Shown piece after piece: positions 35,375 to 44,036 of a stretch of 64,000 nucleotides of DNA. Source of the DNA: Streptomyces corallincola (GTDB taxonomy: Bacteria; Actinomycetota; Actinomycetes; Streptomycetales; Streptomycetaceae). The stretch spans positions 1-64,000 of the forward strand of contig NZ_JAHRXF010000020.1 in NCBI RefSeq assembly GCF_019104725.1, written 5' to 3'. The stretch's first letter is position 1; each line of letters begins with the position of its first letter. The translations under genes were made by a program, and so were the position numbers. The notes under the pieces are model-generated. The model did no database searches, was not told the DNA's origin, and was given only the letters and a program-made list of their open reading frames with translations.

Positions 35375-36001
35375 TCACTGGTCCTCGGGGGGTCCGAAGG
35401 AGCCGAACTCCGGTTCGCCCGCGAGGTCGTAGCTCTGGAGGGAGACCCCGGTGGAGCTGACCAGACCGGCCGTGTGCCGGAAGCGCGTCGGGGTGGTGCC
35501 CTCGGGGAAGAGGCGGAAGCCGGAGCCGAGGACCACGGGGAACGTCAGCAGATGCAGGGTGTCGAGCAGCCGCAGTTCGATCAGGGTGCGGACCAGGGCG
35601 CCGCTGCCGTGGATCTGGAGTTCGCCGTCGGTGCGTTCCTTGAGCGCGGCGACCTCCTTGCCGACGTCGCCGCCGAGCACCGTGGTGCCGGACCAGTCGG
35701 CGGAGCGCAGGGTGCTGGAGACGACGTACTTCGGGAGGCTGTTGAGCGGGGCGGCGACCGGGTTGGCCGGGTCGGTCACCTTCGGCCAGTACCCGGCGAA
35801 GATGTCGTAGGTGCGGCGGCCGAGGAGGAAGCCGGAGGCGCGGCCGAACAGCCCGGTGATGAAGCCGCCGAAGTCCTCGTCCCCGAACGGAAACGTCCAG
35901 CCGCCCTGGGTGAACCCGCCGCGCGGGTCCTCCTCGGGGCCGCCGGGCGCCTGATACACGCCGTCGAGGGAGACGAAGAGGGTGGAGACGAGCTTGCCCA
36001 T
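35375..36001 (-). CDS. RibD-C/dihydrofolate-reductase-like protein
   Basis: A 208-residue protein of the RibD C-terminal/DHFR-fold family, common in actinobacteria as small NADPH-dependent reductases of unknown substrate. It begins KLVSTLFVSLDGV, has the GFLLGRRTYDIFAGYWP segment and the ELQIHGSGALVRTLIE nucleotide-binding motif. ATG at 36001 is the only fit. It faces the RNase gene on the same strand, 147 bases upstream of it. Function cannot be stated beyond the fold. Confidence 0.85.
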   Translation of the reverse strand: MGKLVSTLFVSLDGVYQAPGGPEEDPRGGFTQGGWTFPFGDEDFGGFITGLFGRASGFLLGRRTYDIFAGYWPKVTDPANPVAAPLNSLPKYVVSSTLRSADWSGTTVLGGDVGKEVAALKERTDGELQIHGSGALVRTLIELRLLDTLHLLTFPVVLGSGFRLFPEGTTPTRFRHTAGLVSSTGVSLQSYDLAGEPEFGSFGPPEDQ

Positions 36002-36071
36002 GAGGGGTGCCTTCTTCCGGGTGCGGGGTCCTCGGTCATCAGCTCAGACCCCGCCCGGACGCGCAACTCAT

Positions 36072-36143
36072 CGGTCGGACGGAAGCGGACGCCACCGGTC
36101 GGACGGAAGCGGAAGCCACCGGTCGGACGGAGGCGGAAGCCAC
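36072..36143. repeat. Three tandem 24-base repeats
   Basis: Three units at 36072-36095, 36096-36119 and 36120-36143 differ at one or two bases (beginning GGTCGGACGGAAGCGG). They lie in the 167-base gap between two minus-strand genes. They are a multiple of three but not in a supported gene. Confidence 0.85.
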
Positions 36144-36168
36144 CGGCCCGGCCGAGGACGCTCGCCGG

Positions 36169-36984
36169 TCAGCCCGTGTGGGTGGAGAAGAGTCCTCCGG
36201 TCGGCCCCTGCTTGTCGCCGCCCTGCGCCTTCTTCAGCGCGTTGGCCAGGCCCTCGATGGTGAGGGACTGGAGGATGACCCGGCCATTGCCCTCCAGGGT
36301 GGCCAGGGACAGGCCCTCGCCGCCGAAGACCGCGTTCATCAGCCCCTGCCGGTTGAGACCGCCGACGCGCTGCACGCCGTACTGGATGCCCTCCTCGAAG
36401 GCGACCACGCAGCCGGTGTCCACCTCGATCCGGCCGCCGAAGTCCGCCGGGTTTAGGTCGATGAAGTTGCCCGCGCCCGCGATGATCACCGTGCCGTACC
36501 CGGTGAACTTCTCCAGGACGAAGCCCTCACCGCCGCTCATGCCAGTGCGGGCGCCCGCGAACGCGATGCCGAAGTCCACGCTGGACTCGGCGGCCACGAA
36601 GGCGTCCTTCTCCGCGAACCAGGCGCGTCTGCCGTCCAGTTCGAGCGCGCGCATCTCGCCGGGCAGCACCCCGGCGAAGCCGACCGTGCCCTCACCGCCC
36701 TGCGCGGTGAAGTACTGGAACGCGAGGGACTCGCCCGCCAGCATGCGCTGGCCGACCTGCATGGCGGTGCCCATCGCCTGGCGGAGCATGCCGCCCATGC
36801 CGCCGCCCGAGCCGTCCTGCTGTCGGCCACCGCTGCCGGACGGCCCGGACAACCGGGTCTCCATCGACACGTTGGCCGTCTTGAACAGGAACTTTCCCGC
36901 CTCGCAGTAGACGGTCTGACCGGCGGTCAGGTTGACGACCGCCATCTGCATGGCGTTGCCGACGATCTCTTGCTGAAGGGTCAC
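36169..36984 (-). CDS. AIM24 family protein
   Basis: A 271-residue protein of the AIM24 (formerly DUF124) family, a double-beta-helix fold of unclear role. It shows the family start QQEIVGNAMQMAVVNL, the GQTVYCEAGKFLF segment and glycine-rich FAGARTGMSGGEGF and FIDLNPADF motifs. A glycine-rich low-complexity stretch (SGSGGRQQDGSGGGMGGM) at about residue 47 is unusual. GTG at 36984 is chosen as nearest to the family start; it lacks a clear Shine-Dalgarno. Confidence 0.8.
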   Translation of the reverse strand: MTLQQEIVGNAMQMAVVNLTAGQTVYCEAGKFLFKTANVSMETRLSGPSGSGGRQQDGSGGGMGGMLRQAMGTAMQVGQRMLAGESLAFQYFTAQGGEGTVGFAGVLPGEMRALELDGRRAWFAEKDAFVAAESSVDFGIAFAGARTGMSGGEGFVLEKFTGYGTVIIAGAGNFIDLNPADFGGRIEVDTGCVVAFEEGIQYGVQRVGGLNRQGLMNAVFGGEGLSLATLEGNGRVILQSLTIEGLANALKKAQGGDKQGPTGGLFSTHTG

Positions 36985-37033
36985 ACCGGGGAGAACGCTC
37001 GACGGCCGCCTCACAGTTCCGGACACGGCCGGA

Positions 37034-37072
37034 TTCCGTGCCGCGTTCGCCACGAGCGGACGCGGCACGGAA
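37034..37072 (-). terminator. Hairpin terminator after allantoicase
   Basis: A perfect 12-base-pair stem, TTCCGTGCCGCG (37034-37045) with CGCGGCACGGAA (37061-37072), 69 bases past the allantoicase stop on the minus strand. A tandem duplication of GTCGCACGGCGTCGGGAGG lies at 37076-37094 and 37096-37114. Confidence 0.7.
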
Positions 37073-37140
37073 GGGGTCGCACGGCGTCGGGAGGCGTCGC
37101 ACGGCGTCGGGAGGGGGCCCCATCGGGGTGCCGCTCCCCC

Positions 37141-38271
37141 TCAGCCGCCCAGTTCCCGGTACCGCCGGGACAGTTCCGCCGCGCCCGCCTCCGTGGGCGT
37201 GCCGATGAGGCGGAGGCGGGAGACACCGCCGTCCGGGTAGATGTCGAGGCGCGCATGGGTGCCGACGACCGGTTCCGGGAGCACGAAACGGTGGTCGGTG
37301 TCGGGCTGGAGCCGGGTGCGCGGGAGGACTTCGGTCCAGGGGCCGTCCGCGCCGTCCCGGACCGAGAGGGCGGCCCACCCGGCGCTGTTGCCCTTGAGGT
37401 GGGCCGTGTCGATCTCGACCGCGCGGACGAGCGCCTGCGCGGCCAGCCGGTAGCTGATCCAGTCGTTCCCCCGGTCGCGGCGGCGCCGGGTCTCCCAGCC
37501 GTCGGCCATCGAGCGGGAGCGGCCGGGCCGGATGGTGTTGGCGGCCGGGGAGTAGAAGAGGTCCGAGGCGTCCTCGACCCGGCCGCCGTGCTCCAGCGCC
37601 ACGACGTCGAAGGTGCCGAGCACCGCGAGCCAGGCGGGGTCCGGCACGATCTCGCCGTGCACCCGCAGCCGGGCGATCCCGCCGTCCGGATGCTGGTTGA
37701 GCCGCAGGTGCGTGAAGCGCTGCTCGGCGGTGACCACGAACCCGTTGGCCGCGTGGCCGCCGACCGGGGTACGCGGCACGAGCGTCGTCCATGTCACGCC
37801 GTCGCCGAGGAGTTCGGCGGGCGAGGGGGTGCCGGGCACGGAGGCGGCCTCCACGGAGACGGCCTGCGGGTGGTTGCCCCGGAAGTGCGCGGTGTCCACG
37901 ACGATCCCCCGGACCACACCGGGCGCGCCGAGCCGGATCAGCGCCCAGTCGTGATCGTCCTCGGCGGGCCACGGGTGCTCGGCGGAGACGCCACGCCTGC
38001 GGCGGGTCTCCCAGCCGTCCATGATCTTGCCCTTGTGGCCGAAGTGCTCGGGGTCGAACTCGGCGCGTCCGGGCAGCAACAGGTTCTCGCGCTGCGCGAA
38101 GAACTCGTCATTGGCGGCGACGACGGCCCCGCCGAGCCCCCGGTCCGCGAGGTCGGGGTACCGGGTGAAGGGGAAATCGGCGGTGCGATGGTCCGCGTAC
38201 GGGTCGCCGCCCGCGTAGGGCTGCGCGTCGCCGGTGAATCGGGCCGGGCTCGGCTCGTGCTGCGCCGTCAC
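37141..38271 (-). CDS. alc: Allantoicase
   Basis: A 376-residue allantoicase, which hydrolyses allantoate to ureidoglycolate and urea. It has two repeated jelly-roll halves, each with a DGWETRRRR segment (about residues 85 and 258), as in the family, plus WALIRLGAPGVVRGIVVDTAHFRGN and EIDTAHLKGNSAGW. GTG start at 38271 with AGAGGA 11 bases upstream. It is downstream of allantoinase on the same strand, 105 bases apart, so probably cotranscribed. Together with malate synthase it feeds nitrogen and glyoxylate metabolism. Confidence 0.95.
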   Translation of the reverse strand: MTAQHEPSPARFTGDAQPYAGGDPYADHRTADFPFTRYPDLADRGLGGAVVAANDEFFAQRENLLLPGRAEFDPEHFGHKGKIMDGWETRRRRGVSAEHPWPAEDDHDWALIRLGAPGVVRGIVVDTAHFRGNHPQAVSVEAASVPGTPSPAELLGDGVTWTTLVPRTPVGGHAANGFVVTAEQRFTHLRLNQHPDGGIARLRVHGEIVPDPAWLAVLGTFDVVALEHGGRVEDASDLFYSPAANTIRPGRSRSMADGWETRRRRDRGNDWISYRLAAQALVRAVEIDTAHLKGNSAGWAALSVRDGADGPWTEVLPRTRLQPDTDHRFVLPEPVVGTHARLDIYPDGGVSRLRLIGTPTEAGAAELSRRYRELGG

Positions 38272-38376
38272 GGTGATCGGGTTCCTCTCGGGTTCGGGAT
38301 ACGAGACGGGAGGTGGAAGTGTGGTATGGAGTAAGGGAGTTGGCGCCCCGGACCGGCTCCGCGCAGCCCCATCCGC

Positions 38377-39714
38377 CTACCTCGGGCGTTCGAGCAGGGT
38401 TCCCTTCGGGTCGGTGAACTCGCCGTCCGCGTAGATGCGTTGACCGCGCAGCCAGGTGGACTTCACCACGCCGTACAGCGTCTTCCCGGCGTACGCGGTG
38501 ACGCGGTTGCGGTGCTGGAGCCCGGCCGGATCGACGGTGAAGGTCTCCTCGGGGGCGAGGACGGCGAAGTCGGCGTCACGACCCGCCTCGATGGCGCCCT
38601 TGGCCGGCAGTCCGGCGAGGGCGGCGGTCCGGGCGGACATCCAGCCGACCACGTCCGCCAGGTCGTGCCCGCGCCGCCGGGCCTCGGTCCAGACGGCGGA
38701 CAGACTGAGCTGGAGGCCGGAGATGCCGCCCCAGGCGGTGGCGAAATCACGGGTCTTGAGGTCGGCGGTGGAGGGCGAGTGGTCGGTGACGACGCAGTCG
38801 ATCACCCCGTCGGCGAGCGCCCGCCAGAGCAGGTCCTGGTTGGCGGCCTCCCGGATGGGCGGACAGCACTTGAACTCGCTTGCCCCGTCCGGGACTTCCT
38901 CCGCCGTGAGGGTGAGGTAGTGCGGGCAGGTCTCCACGGTGAGCCGCACCCCGTCCGCGCGGGCGGCGGCGATCAGCGGGAGGGCGTCGCTGGAGGACAG
39001 GTGCAGGATGTGCACGCGGGCATCGAACCGCCGTGCCTGCTCGATCAGTTGGGCGATGGCGGTGTCCTCGGCGCCCCGCGGCCGGGAGGCGAGGAAGTCG
39101 GCGTAGCGCGGGCCGCCCTGTCGCGGGGCGGCGTCCAGGTGGCGCGGGTCCTCGGCGTGTGCGATCAGCAGGCCGCCGAATCCGGCGATCTCCCCCAGTG
39201 CGCAGGCGAGTTGGGCTTGGTCGAGCGGCGGGAACTCGTCCACGCCGGACGGCGAGAGGAACGCCTTGAAGCCGAACACCCCGGCGTCGTGCAGCGGCCG
39301 CAGCTCCTTGGTGTTGTCGGGCAGTGCGCCACCCCAGAAGCCGACGTCGATGTGGGCCTTGGGGCGGGCGGTCTCCTGCTTGATCCGCAGATGCTCGACG
39401 GTCGTGGTGGGCGGCAGGGAGTTGAGGGGCATGTCCACGAGCGTGGTAATGCCCCCGGCCGCCGCCGCGCGGGTCGCGGTCCAGAACCCCTCCCACTCGG
39501 CGCGGCCGGGGTCGTTGACGTGCACATGGGTGTCCACCAGGCCGGGCATCAGCACCCGGTCTCCCACGTCCTCAAGGCGCGCGCCCGCCGGGACCTCCGC
39601 GTCGTGCGGCAGTACGGCGGTGATCCGGCCCCCGGCGACCGCGACCGAGGCGGCCCGCGTGCCCTCGGGGGTGAGGACGCGGGTCGAGCGCAGCACCAGT
39701 TCGGCGTCGGTCAC
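38377..39714 (-). CDS. allB: Allantoinase
   Basis: A 445-residue cyclic amidohydrolase of the allantoinase/dihydropyrimidinase fold. It opens allantoin to allantoate. Metal motifs: DTHVHVND (about residue 60), the carbamylated lysine in [23 protein letters not shown] and the aspartate in [11 protein letters not shown] start at 39714 with GAGAGG 8 bases upstream. It is divergent from the IclR gene, with palindromes in the promoter (39734-39755 and 39777-39795). It heads the ureide operon. Confidence 0.95.
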   Translation of the reverse strand: MTDAELVLRSTRVLTPEGTRAASVAVAGGRITAVLPHDAEVPAGARLEDVGDRVLMPGLVDTHVHVNDPGRAEWEGFWTATRAAAAGGITTLVDMPLNSLPPTTTVEHLRIKQETARPKAHIDVGFWGGALPDNTKELRPLHDAGVFGFKAFLSPSGVDEFPPLDQAQLACALGEIAGFGGLLIAHAEDPRHLDAAPRQGGPRYADFLASRPRGAEDTAIAQLIEQARRFDARVHILHLSSSDALPLIAAARADGVRLTVETCPHYLTLTAEEVPDGASEFKCCPPIREAANQDLLWRALADGVIDCVVTDHSPSTADLKTRDFATAWGGISGLQLSLSAVWTEARRRGHDLADVVGWMSARTAALAGLPAKGAIEAGRDADFAVLAPEETFTVDPAGLQHRNRVTAYAGKTLYGVVKSTWLRGQRIYADGEFTDPKGTLLERPR

Positions 39715-39733
39715 CGGGGGCACCTCTCGTCGG

Positions 39734-39755
39734 CCGTTTCCTGTCCGGGAAACGG
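39734..39755 (-). promoter_or_regulatory. Palindrome at the allB promoter (TTCC-N6-GGAA)
   Basis: CCGTTTCC (39734-39741), TGTCCG, GGAAACGG (39748-39755): a perfect inverted repeat with 8-base arms, 20 bases upstream of the allB start. IclR proteins bind TTCC/GGAA-type palindromes in other bacteria, so this is a candidate AllR operator. Similar cores occur at allR and aceB. Confidence 0.6.
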
Positions 39756-39776
39756 GATGTACATCCACGTAACGGA

Positions 39777-39795
39777 CTTCAACGTTCTGTTGAAG
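39777..39795 (-). promoter_or_regulatory. Inverted repeat CTTCAAC-N5-GTTGAAG over the allB -35 region
   Basis: CTTCAAC (39777-39783), GTTCT, GTTGAAG (39789-39795) is a perfect inverted repeat. On the minus strand its last six bases TTGAAG fit a -35 box; TACATC is 15 bases on. The same core occurs at the urate operon and, with one mismatch, at aceB. Confidence 0.6.
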
Positions 39796-39870
39796 GAGTC
39801 TTCACTCCCGCCCTCCCCGCGTCAAGGGGCGCACTCGGGGGTGGCGCGGGGTGTGCGCGGGTCTGGACGC

Positions 39871-39896
39871 TTCCGCAAAGCGGAATTAACATTCCG
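39871..39896 (+). promoter_or_regulatory. Overlapping palindromes upstream of allR
   Basis: TTCCGC-AAA-GCGGAA (39871-39885) and CGGAAT-TAAC-ATTCCG (39881-39896), both perfect, overlap by five bases. They lie 239 bases upstream of the IclR gene start. The first shares the TTCC-N7-GGAA core with aceB; autoregulation is likely. Confidence 0.6.
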
Positions 39897-40134
39897 GCAA
39901 GCAGAACGAAACGTGGGCTTCCTGGCCGCACCGCACACGGCCGGACCGGAGCGGACCGAAGGGAAACCCGAGCGGCCCGGAGCGGAACGAAGCGAAGCGG
40001 TGGGTCGGAACCCGCCGAACCGGACCCCGCACCGCCTGCGGATTCGCGTCCTCCGTGCGCACTTCCGGCCCGGGGGTGCCCTGCGGCCGCCGGGTAGGCT
40101 GCTGCCCTCCCCGCCAGCCCCGAAAGGAACGCGC

Positions 40135-40926
40135 GTGCCGACCTCCAGCGCCAGCGCCAACGACCCCGCCAAGCCCGCCGCCGGTGGGGTCCAGTCCCTG
40201 GAGCGCGCCTTCGATCTGCTGGAGCGGATGGCGGACGCGGGCGGCGAGGTCGGGCTGAGCGAGCTGTCCGCGACCAGCGGGCTTCCGCTGCCCACCATCC
40301 ACCGGCTGATGCGCACCCTGGTGGCCTGCGGTTACGTACGCCAGCAGCCGAACCGGCGGTACGCGCTCGGCCCGCGCCTGATCCGGCTCGGGGAGTCCTC
40401 CGCCCGGCTGCTCGGCACCTGGGCGCGGCCGTATCTGGCCCGGCTGGTGGAGGAGACCGGCGAGACCGCGAACATGGCCCTGCTGGACGGCGACGAGATC
40501 GTCTACGTGGCGCAGGTGCCCTCCAAGCACTCGATGCGGATGTTCACCGAGGTCGGGCGCCGGGTGCTGCCGCACTCCACCGGCGTCGGCAAGGCGCTGC
40601 TCGCCACCGTTCCGGACGACGAGGTCCGCGCCCTGCTGGCCCGGACCGGGATGCCCGCCGCCACCGAGAAGACCATCACCACCCCGGACGGCTTCCTCGC
40701 CGCCCTCGCGGAGGTACGCCGCGCCGGGTACGCCGTGGACGACAACGAGCAGGAGATCGGCGTCCGTTGCCTCGCCGTCTCCGTCCCCGACTCCCCCACC
40801 GCCGCCGCCATCTCCATCTCCGGCCCGGCCGGGCGCGTCACGGACGCGGCGACGGAGAAGATCGTCCCGGCCCTGCGGGGCATCGCGGCAGAACTGTCCC
40901 GGGCACTCGCGAGCACGGGAGCCTGA
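40135..40926 (+). CDS. allR: IclR-family regulator of ureide catabolism (AllR-like)
   Basis: A 263-residue IclR regulator. N-terminal winged helix-turn-helix (QSLERAFDLLERMADAGGEV…GLPLPTIHRLMRTL) and C-terminal effector domain (MRMFTEVGRRVLPHSTGVGKALLA). In streptomycetes the IclR gene next to allantoinase/allantoicase is a repressor of the purine-ureide pathway responding to allantoate or glyoxylate. GTG start at 40135 with AAAGGA 8 bases upstream. It is divergent from allB; its operators are probably the TTCC/GGAA palindromes upstream. Confidence 0.9.
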   Translation: MPTSSASANDPAKPAAGGVQSLERAFDLLERMADAGGEVGLSELSATSGLPLPTIHRLMRTLVACGYVRQQPNRRYALGPRLIRLGESSARLLGTWARPYLARLVEETGETANMALLDGDEIVYVAQVPSKHSMRMFTEVGRRVLPHSTGVGKALLATVPDDEVRALLARTGMPAATEKTITTPDGFLAALAEVRRAGYAVDDNEQEIGVRCLAVSVPDSPTAAAISISGPAGRVTDAATEKIVPALRGIAAELSRALASTGA

Positions 40927-40950
40927 TTCGGCCGGTTCGGCGCGACGGCG

Positions 40951-41000
40951 GATCGGCGTACGGCGACAGATCGGCGTACGGCGGCGGATCGGCGTACGAG
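40951..41000. repeat. Tandem 18-base repeats after allR
   Basis: About 2.8 copies of an 18-base unit starting GATCGGCGTACGGCG (40951-40968, 40969-40986, partial to 41000), 25 bases past the allR stop. Confidence 0.8.
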
Positions 41001-41042
41001 GTACGACGCGTCGGCGCGCCGACCGACCCCGCACCCGCCCCG

Positions 41043-41354
41043 CTACACCCCCGGCGGTACGCCGAACAGGTCCACCGCGCCGCGCACGTCCCGCAGGCCG
41101 GGGGCCAGTGCGCTGACCGAGCCGAGGGCAGCGGTGACGCGGAGCAACGAGGCACGCAGGCGCGGGGTTTCGAGGGTGCCGGTCGTTGTCATGGCGGCGA
41201 GAGCGGCGAGTTCGTCCTCGGCTGTCGCCCGGTCGGGGAACTCGGCCGGTATGGCGGCCAGTTCACGTCGCAGCCTGGACACGGCGGTCCGCAGTCCGGT
41301 CACACGCGGGTCCTCCCCGCTGTCGGCCAACGGCCGCTGGTCCACGCTCCGCAA
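41043..41354 (-). CDS. Small conserved hypothetical protein (DUF5955-like)
   Basis: A 103-residue helical protein with a heptad-like leucine/alanine spacing (VTGLRTAVSRLRRELAAI) and no signal peptide. I recall a streptomycete family (possibly DUF5955) with this ending VRGAVDLFGVPP; function unknown. TTG start at 41354 has a strong GGGGAGGG 6 bases upstream; a GTG at 41345 is too far from it. It is convergent with allR and divergent from the nucleotidyltransferase. Confidence 0.65.
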   Translation of the reverse strand: MRSVDQRPLADSGEDPRVTGLRTAVSRLRRELAAIPAEFPDRATAEDELAALAAMTTTGTLETPRLRASLLRVTAALGSVSALAPGLRDVRGAVDLFGVPPGV

Positions 41355-41488
41355 CTCAAGCCCTCCCCAGGCACGGCGTCGTGCGCGGGCCAGTAAACGC
41401 CACGGCGTCCGGCCGCGCTACGGGGCCTGCCGAAATTCAGCCCCTCGGAGGCGGACGGGCGGGGCCCGTACCGGGTAGGCAGGACGGC

Positions 41489-42163
41489 ATGACGGACGAG
41501 CGGGACCAGTACGAAGAGCGGGGCCGGCGCACGGAGCACGAGGGGCGGCGGGAGCGGCCCGGCGCGGCGGCGCGGCGTCCCGAGGTCGCGGGGCTGCTGC
41601 TCGCCGCCGGGGGCGGGCGGCGGCTCGGGGGGCGTCCGAAGGCGCTGTTGGAGCACCGGGGGCGGTTGCTGGTGGAGCGGGCGGCCGGGGCGCTGTGGGC
41701 GGCCGGGTGCGGCACGGTGCACGTGGTGCTGGGCGCGGGCGCGGAGGAGGTGCGCGGGCGGGCGCGGCTGGACGGCTGCGTCCTGGTCGGGAACCCCGGC
41801 TGGGCCGACGGCATGGGCTCCTCGCTGCGCGCCGGGCTGGCCTCGCTGGCCGGTACGGGGGCGCGGGCGGCGCTGGTGAGCCTGGTCGATCAGCCGGGCA
41901 TCGGCGCCGACGCGCTGTCTCGGGTGTGCGCCGCGTACACGGGTGCGTCCTCGCTGGTGTCGGCCGCCTACGCCGGTGAGCGCGGCCATCCGGTGCTGTT
42001 CGGGTCGGACCACTGGGCCGGGATCGCGGCTTCCGCGACCGGCGACCGGGGGGCGCGGGCGTATCTGCGGGAGCACGCGGGGGCGCTCACGCTGGTGGAG
42101 TGCGCGGACGTGGCGGAGCCGTACGACATCGACACCGAGGCGGATCTGGAACGGCTGGAGTGA
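41489..42163 (+). CDS. MobA/MocA-like nucleotidyltransferase
   Basis: A 224-residue NTP-transferase of the MobA-like family. After a charged 30-residue N-terminus it has the nucleotide motif LLLAAGGGRRLGGRPKALL (LAAGxGxRxGxPKxLL) and DQPGIGADAL. MocA-type members attach CMP to molybdopterin for xanthine dehydrogenase-class enzymes. In this ureide locus, a role in making active xanthine dehydrogenase for purine breakdown is plausible, but no xdh genes are in the window. ATG at 41489. It is upstream of malate synthase. Confidence 0.75.
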   Translation: MTDERDQYEERGRRTEHEGRRERPGAAARRPEVAGLLLAAGGGRRLGGRPKALLEHRGRLLVERAAGALWAAGCGTVHVVLGAGAEEVRGRARLDGCVLVGNPGWADGMGSSLRAGLASLAGTGARAALVSLVDQPGIGADALSRVCAAYTGASSLVSAAYAGERGHPVLFGSDHWAGIAASATGDRGARAYLREHAGALTLVECADVAEPYDIDTEADLERLE

Positions 42164-42253
42164 GCCCGCCGGGCGGGTGAAGCACCTGCCCGGACCCCCG
42201 GGTGCCGCGGGTGGCACCCCGCGGCACCGTTCCCGACCCGAAGCGCCCCGGCA

Positions 42254-42293
42254 TCAACAAACCATTGAAGTTCCACGATGAGGAAACTACTAT
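42254..42293 (+). promoter_or_regulatory. aceB promoter with two inverted repeats
   Basis: TTGAAG (42265-42270) and TACTAT (42288-42293) are 17 bases apart, a good promoter. TCAAC-N5-ATTGA (42254-42268), one mismatch from the allB/urate repeat, overlaps the -35, and TTCC-N7-GGAA (42271-42285) fills the spacer. The ATG is 95 bases downstream. Confidence 0.7.
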
Positions 42294-42387
42294 CCACCAG
42301 TCAGAAGCGCCGGGCGGCACAAACGGGGCCGATCCCCCCTCACCGCGGTCCGGCACCCGGTGCCACCGCTGAAGGAAGTGACCGCTC

Positions 42388-44013
42388 ATGTCCGCACCAG
42401 CGCCGTCCCCGCTGGCCATCGTCGCTGCCGAGCCGCTGCCCCGGCAGGAGGAGGTCCTGACCGAGGCGGCGCTCGCCTTCCTCGCGGAGCTGCACCACCG
42501 GTTCACCCCGCGCCGCGACGAACTCCTCGTCCGCCGCGCCGAGCGCCGGGCGGAGATCGCCCGCACCTCGACCCTGGACTTCCTGCCGGAGACAGCCGCG
42601 ATCCGGGCGGACGACTCCTGGCGGGTGGCGCCCGCGCCGCCCGCGCTGGAGGACCGGCGGGTGGAGATCACCGGCCCGACCGACCGCAGGATGACGATCA
42701 ACGCGCTCAACTCCGGCGCGAAGGTGTGGCTCGCGGACTTCGAGGACGCCTCCGCGCCCACCTGGGAGAACGTGATCACCGGCCAGCTCAACCTGATCGA
42801 CGCCCACCGCCGCGCCATCGACTTCACCGACCCCGCCTCCGGCAAGTCGTACGCGCTGCGTCCCGACGCGGAGCTGGCCACGGTCGTCACCCGCCCGCGC
42901 GGCTGGCACCTGAACGAGCGCCACCTCACCGACGCCGACGGGGTCCAGGTGCCCGGCGCGCTGGTGGACTTCGGGCTGTACTTCTTCCACAACGCCCGCC
43001 GCCTGCTGGAGTCGGGCAAGGGCCCCTACTTCTACCTGCCGAAGACCGAGTCCCACCTCGAAGCCCGGCTGTGGAACGAGGTGTTCGTCTTCGCGCAGGA
43101 CCACCTCGGCATCCCGCGGGGCACGATCCGGGCCACCGTCCTCATCGAGACGATCACGGCCGCGTACGAGATGGACGAGATCCTCTACGAACTCCGCGAC
43201 CACGCCTCGGGGTTGAACGCGGGCCGCTGGGACTATCTGTTCTCCATCGTGAAGAACTTCCGGGACGGCGGACCCAGGTTCGTGCTGCCGGACCGCAACG
43301 CGGTCACGATGACGGCGCCGTTCATGCGGGCGTACACCGAACTCCTCGTCCGCACCTGCCACAAGCGGGGCGCGCACGCGATCGGGGGCATGGCCGCGTT
43401 CATCCCCTCGCGCCGGGACGCCGAGGTGAACAGGGTGGCGTTCGAGAAGGTCCGCGCCGACAAGGACCGCGAGGCGGGCGACGGCTTCGACGGCTCCTGG
43501 GTGGCGCACCCCGATCTGGTGCCGATCGCCCTGGAGTCCTTCGACCGGGTCCTCGGGGACCGGCCGCACCAGAAGGACCGGCTGCGCGAGGACATCCACG
43601 TGGCGGCCGCCGAGCTGATCGCCGTGGACTCCCTGCACGCGCGGCCCACCTACCCCGGCCTGGTCAACGCCGTGCAGGTCGGCATCCGTTACATCGAGGC
43701 ATGGCTGCGCGGGCTCGGTGCGGTCGCCATCTTCAACCTCATGGAGGACGCGGCTACGGCCGAGATCTCCCGCTCGCAGATCTGGCAGTGGATCAACGCG
43801 GGCGTCGAGTTCGAGAACGGCGAGAAGGCCACACCGGACCTGGCCCGCGAGGTGGCCGCCGCCGAACTGGACGCCATCCGAGAGGAGTTGGGCGAGGAGG
43901 CGTTCGCCGCCGGCAACTGGCGGCAGGCCCACGACCTGCTGCTCCAGGTGGCGCTGGACGAGGACTACGCCGATTTCCTCACCCTCCCGGCGTACGAGCG
44001 CCTGAAGGGCTGA
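42388..44013 (+). CDS. aceB: Malate synthase A
   Basis: A 541-residue malate synthase of the A type, condensing glyoxylate with acetyl-CoA to malate. Recognisable: [19 protein letters not shown] (substrate region), [38 protein letters not shown] and the catalytic-aspartate segment [21 protein letters not shown] at 42388 with AAGGAAG 10 bases upstream. In this locus it disposes of glyoxylate from ureidoglycolate, and its promoter shares operators with allB and the urate operon. No isocitrate lyase gene is adjacent. Confidence 0.96.
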   Translation: MSAPAPSPLAIVAAEPLPRQEEVLTEAALAFLAELHHRFTPRRDELLVRRAERRAEIARTSTLDFLPETAAIRADDSWRVAPAPPALEDRRVEITGPTDRRMTINALNSGAKVWLADFEDASAPTWENVITGQLNLIDAHRRAIDFTDPASGKSYALRPDAELATVVTRPRGWHLNERHLTDADGVQVPGALVDFGLYFFHNARRLLESGKGPYFYLPKTESHLEARLWNEVFVFAQDHLGIPRGTIRATVLIETITAAYEMDEILYELRDHASGLNAGRWDYLFSIVKNFRDGGPRFVLPDRNAVTMTAPFMRAYTELLVRTCHKRGAHAIGGMAAFIPSRRDAEVNRVAFEKVRADKDREAGDGFDGSWVAHPDLVPIALESFDRVLGDRPHQKDRLREDIHVAAAELIAVDSLHARPTYPGLVNAVQVGIRYIEAWLRGLGAVAIFNLMEDAATAEISRSQIWQWINAGVEFENGEKATPDLAREVAAAELDAIREELGEEAFAAGNWRQAHDLLLQVALDEDYADFLTLPAYERLKG

Positions 44014-44036
44014 ACTCCACTTCTTCCGGAGCGGTT

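Larger units (their letters stand above)
39715..40134. other. 420-base divergent regulatory region
   Basis: Between allB (-) and allR (+). It contains four inverted repeats described separately and no gene. Confidence 0.75.
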
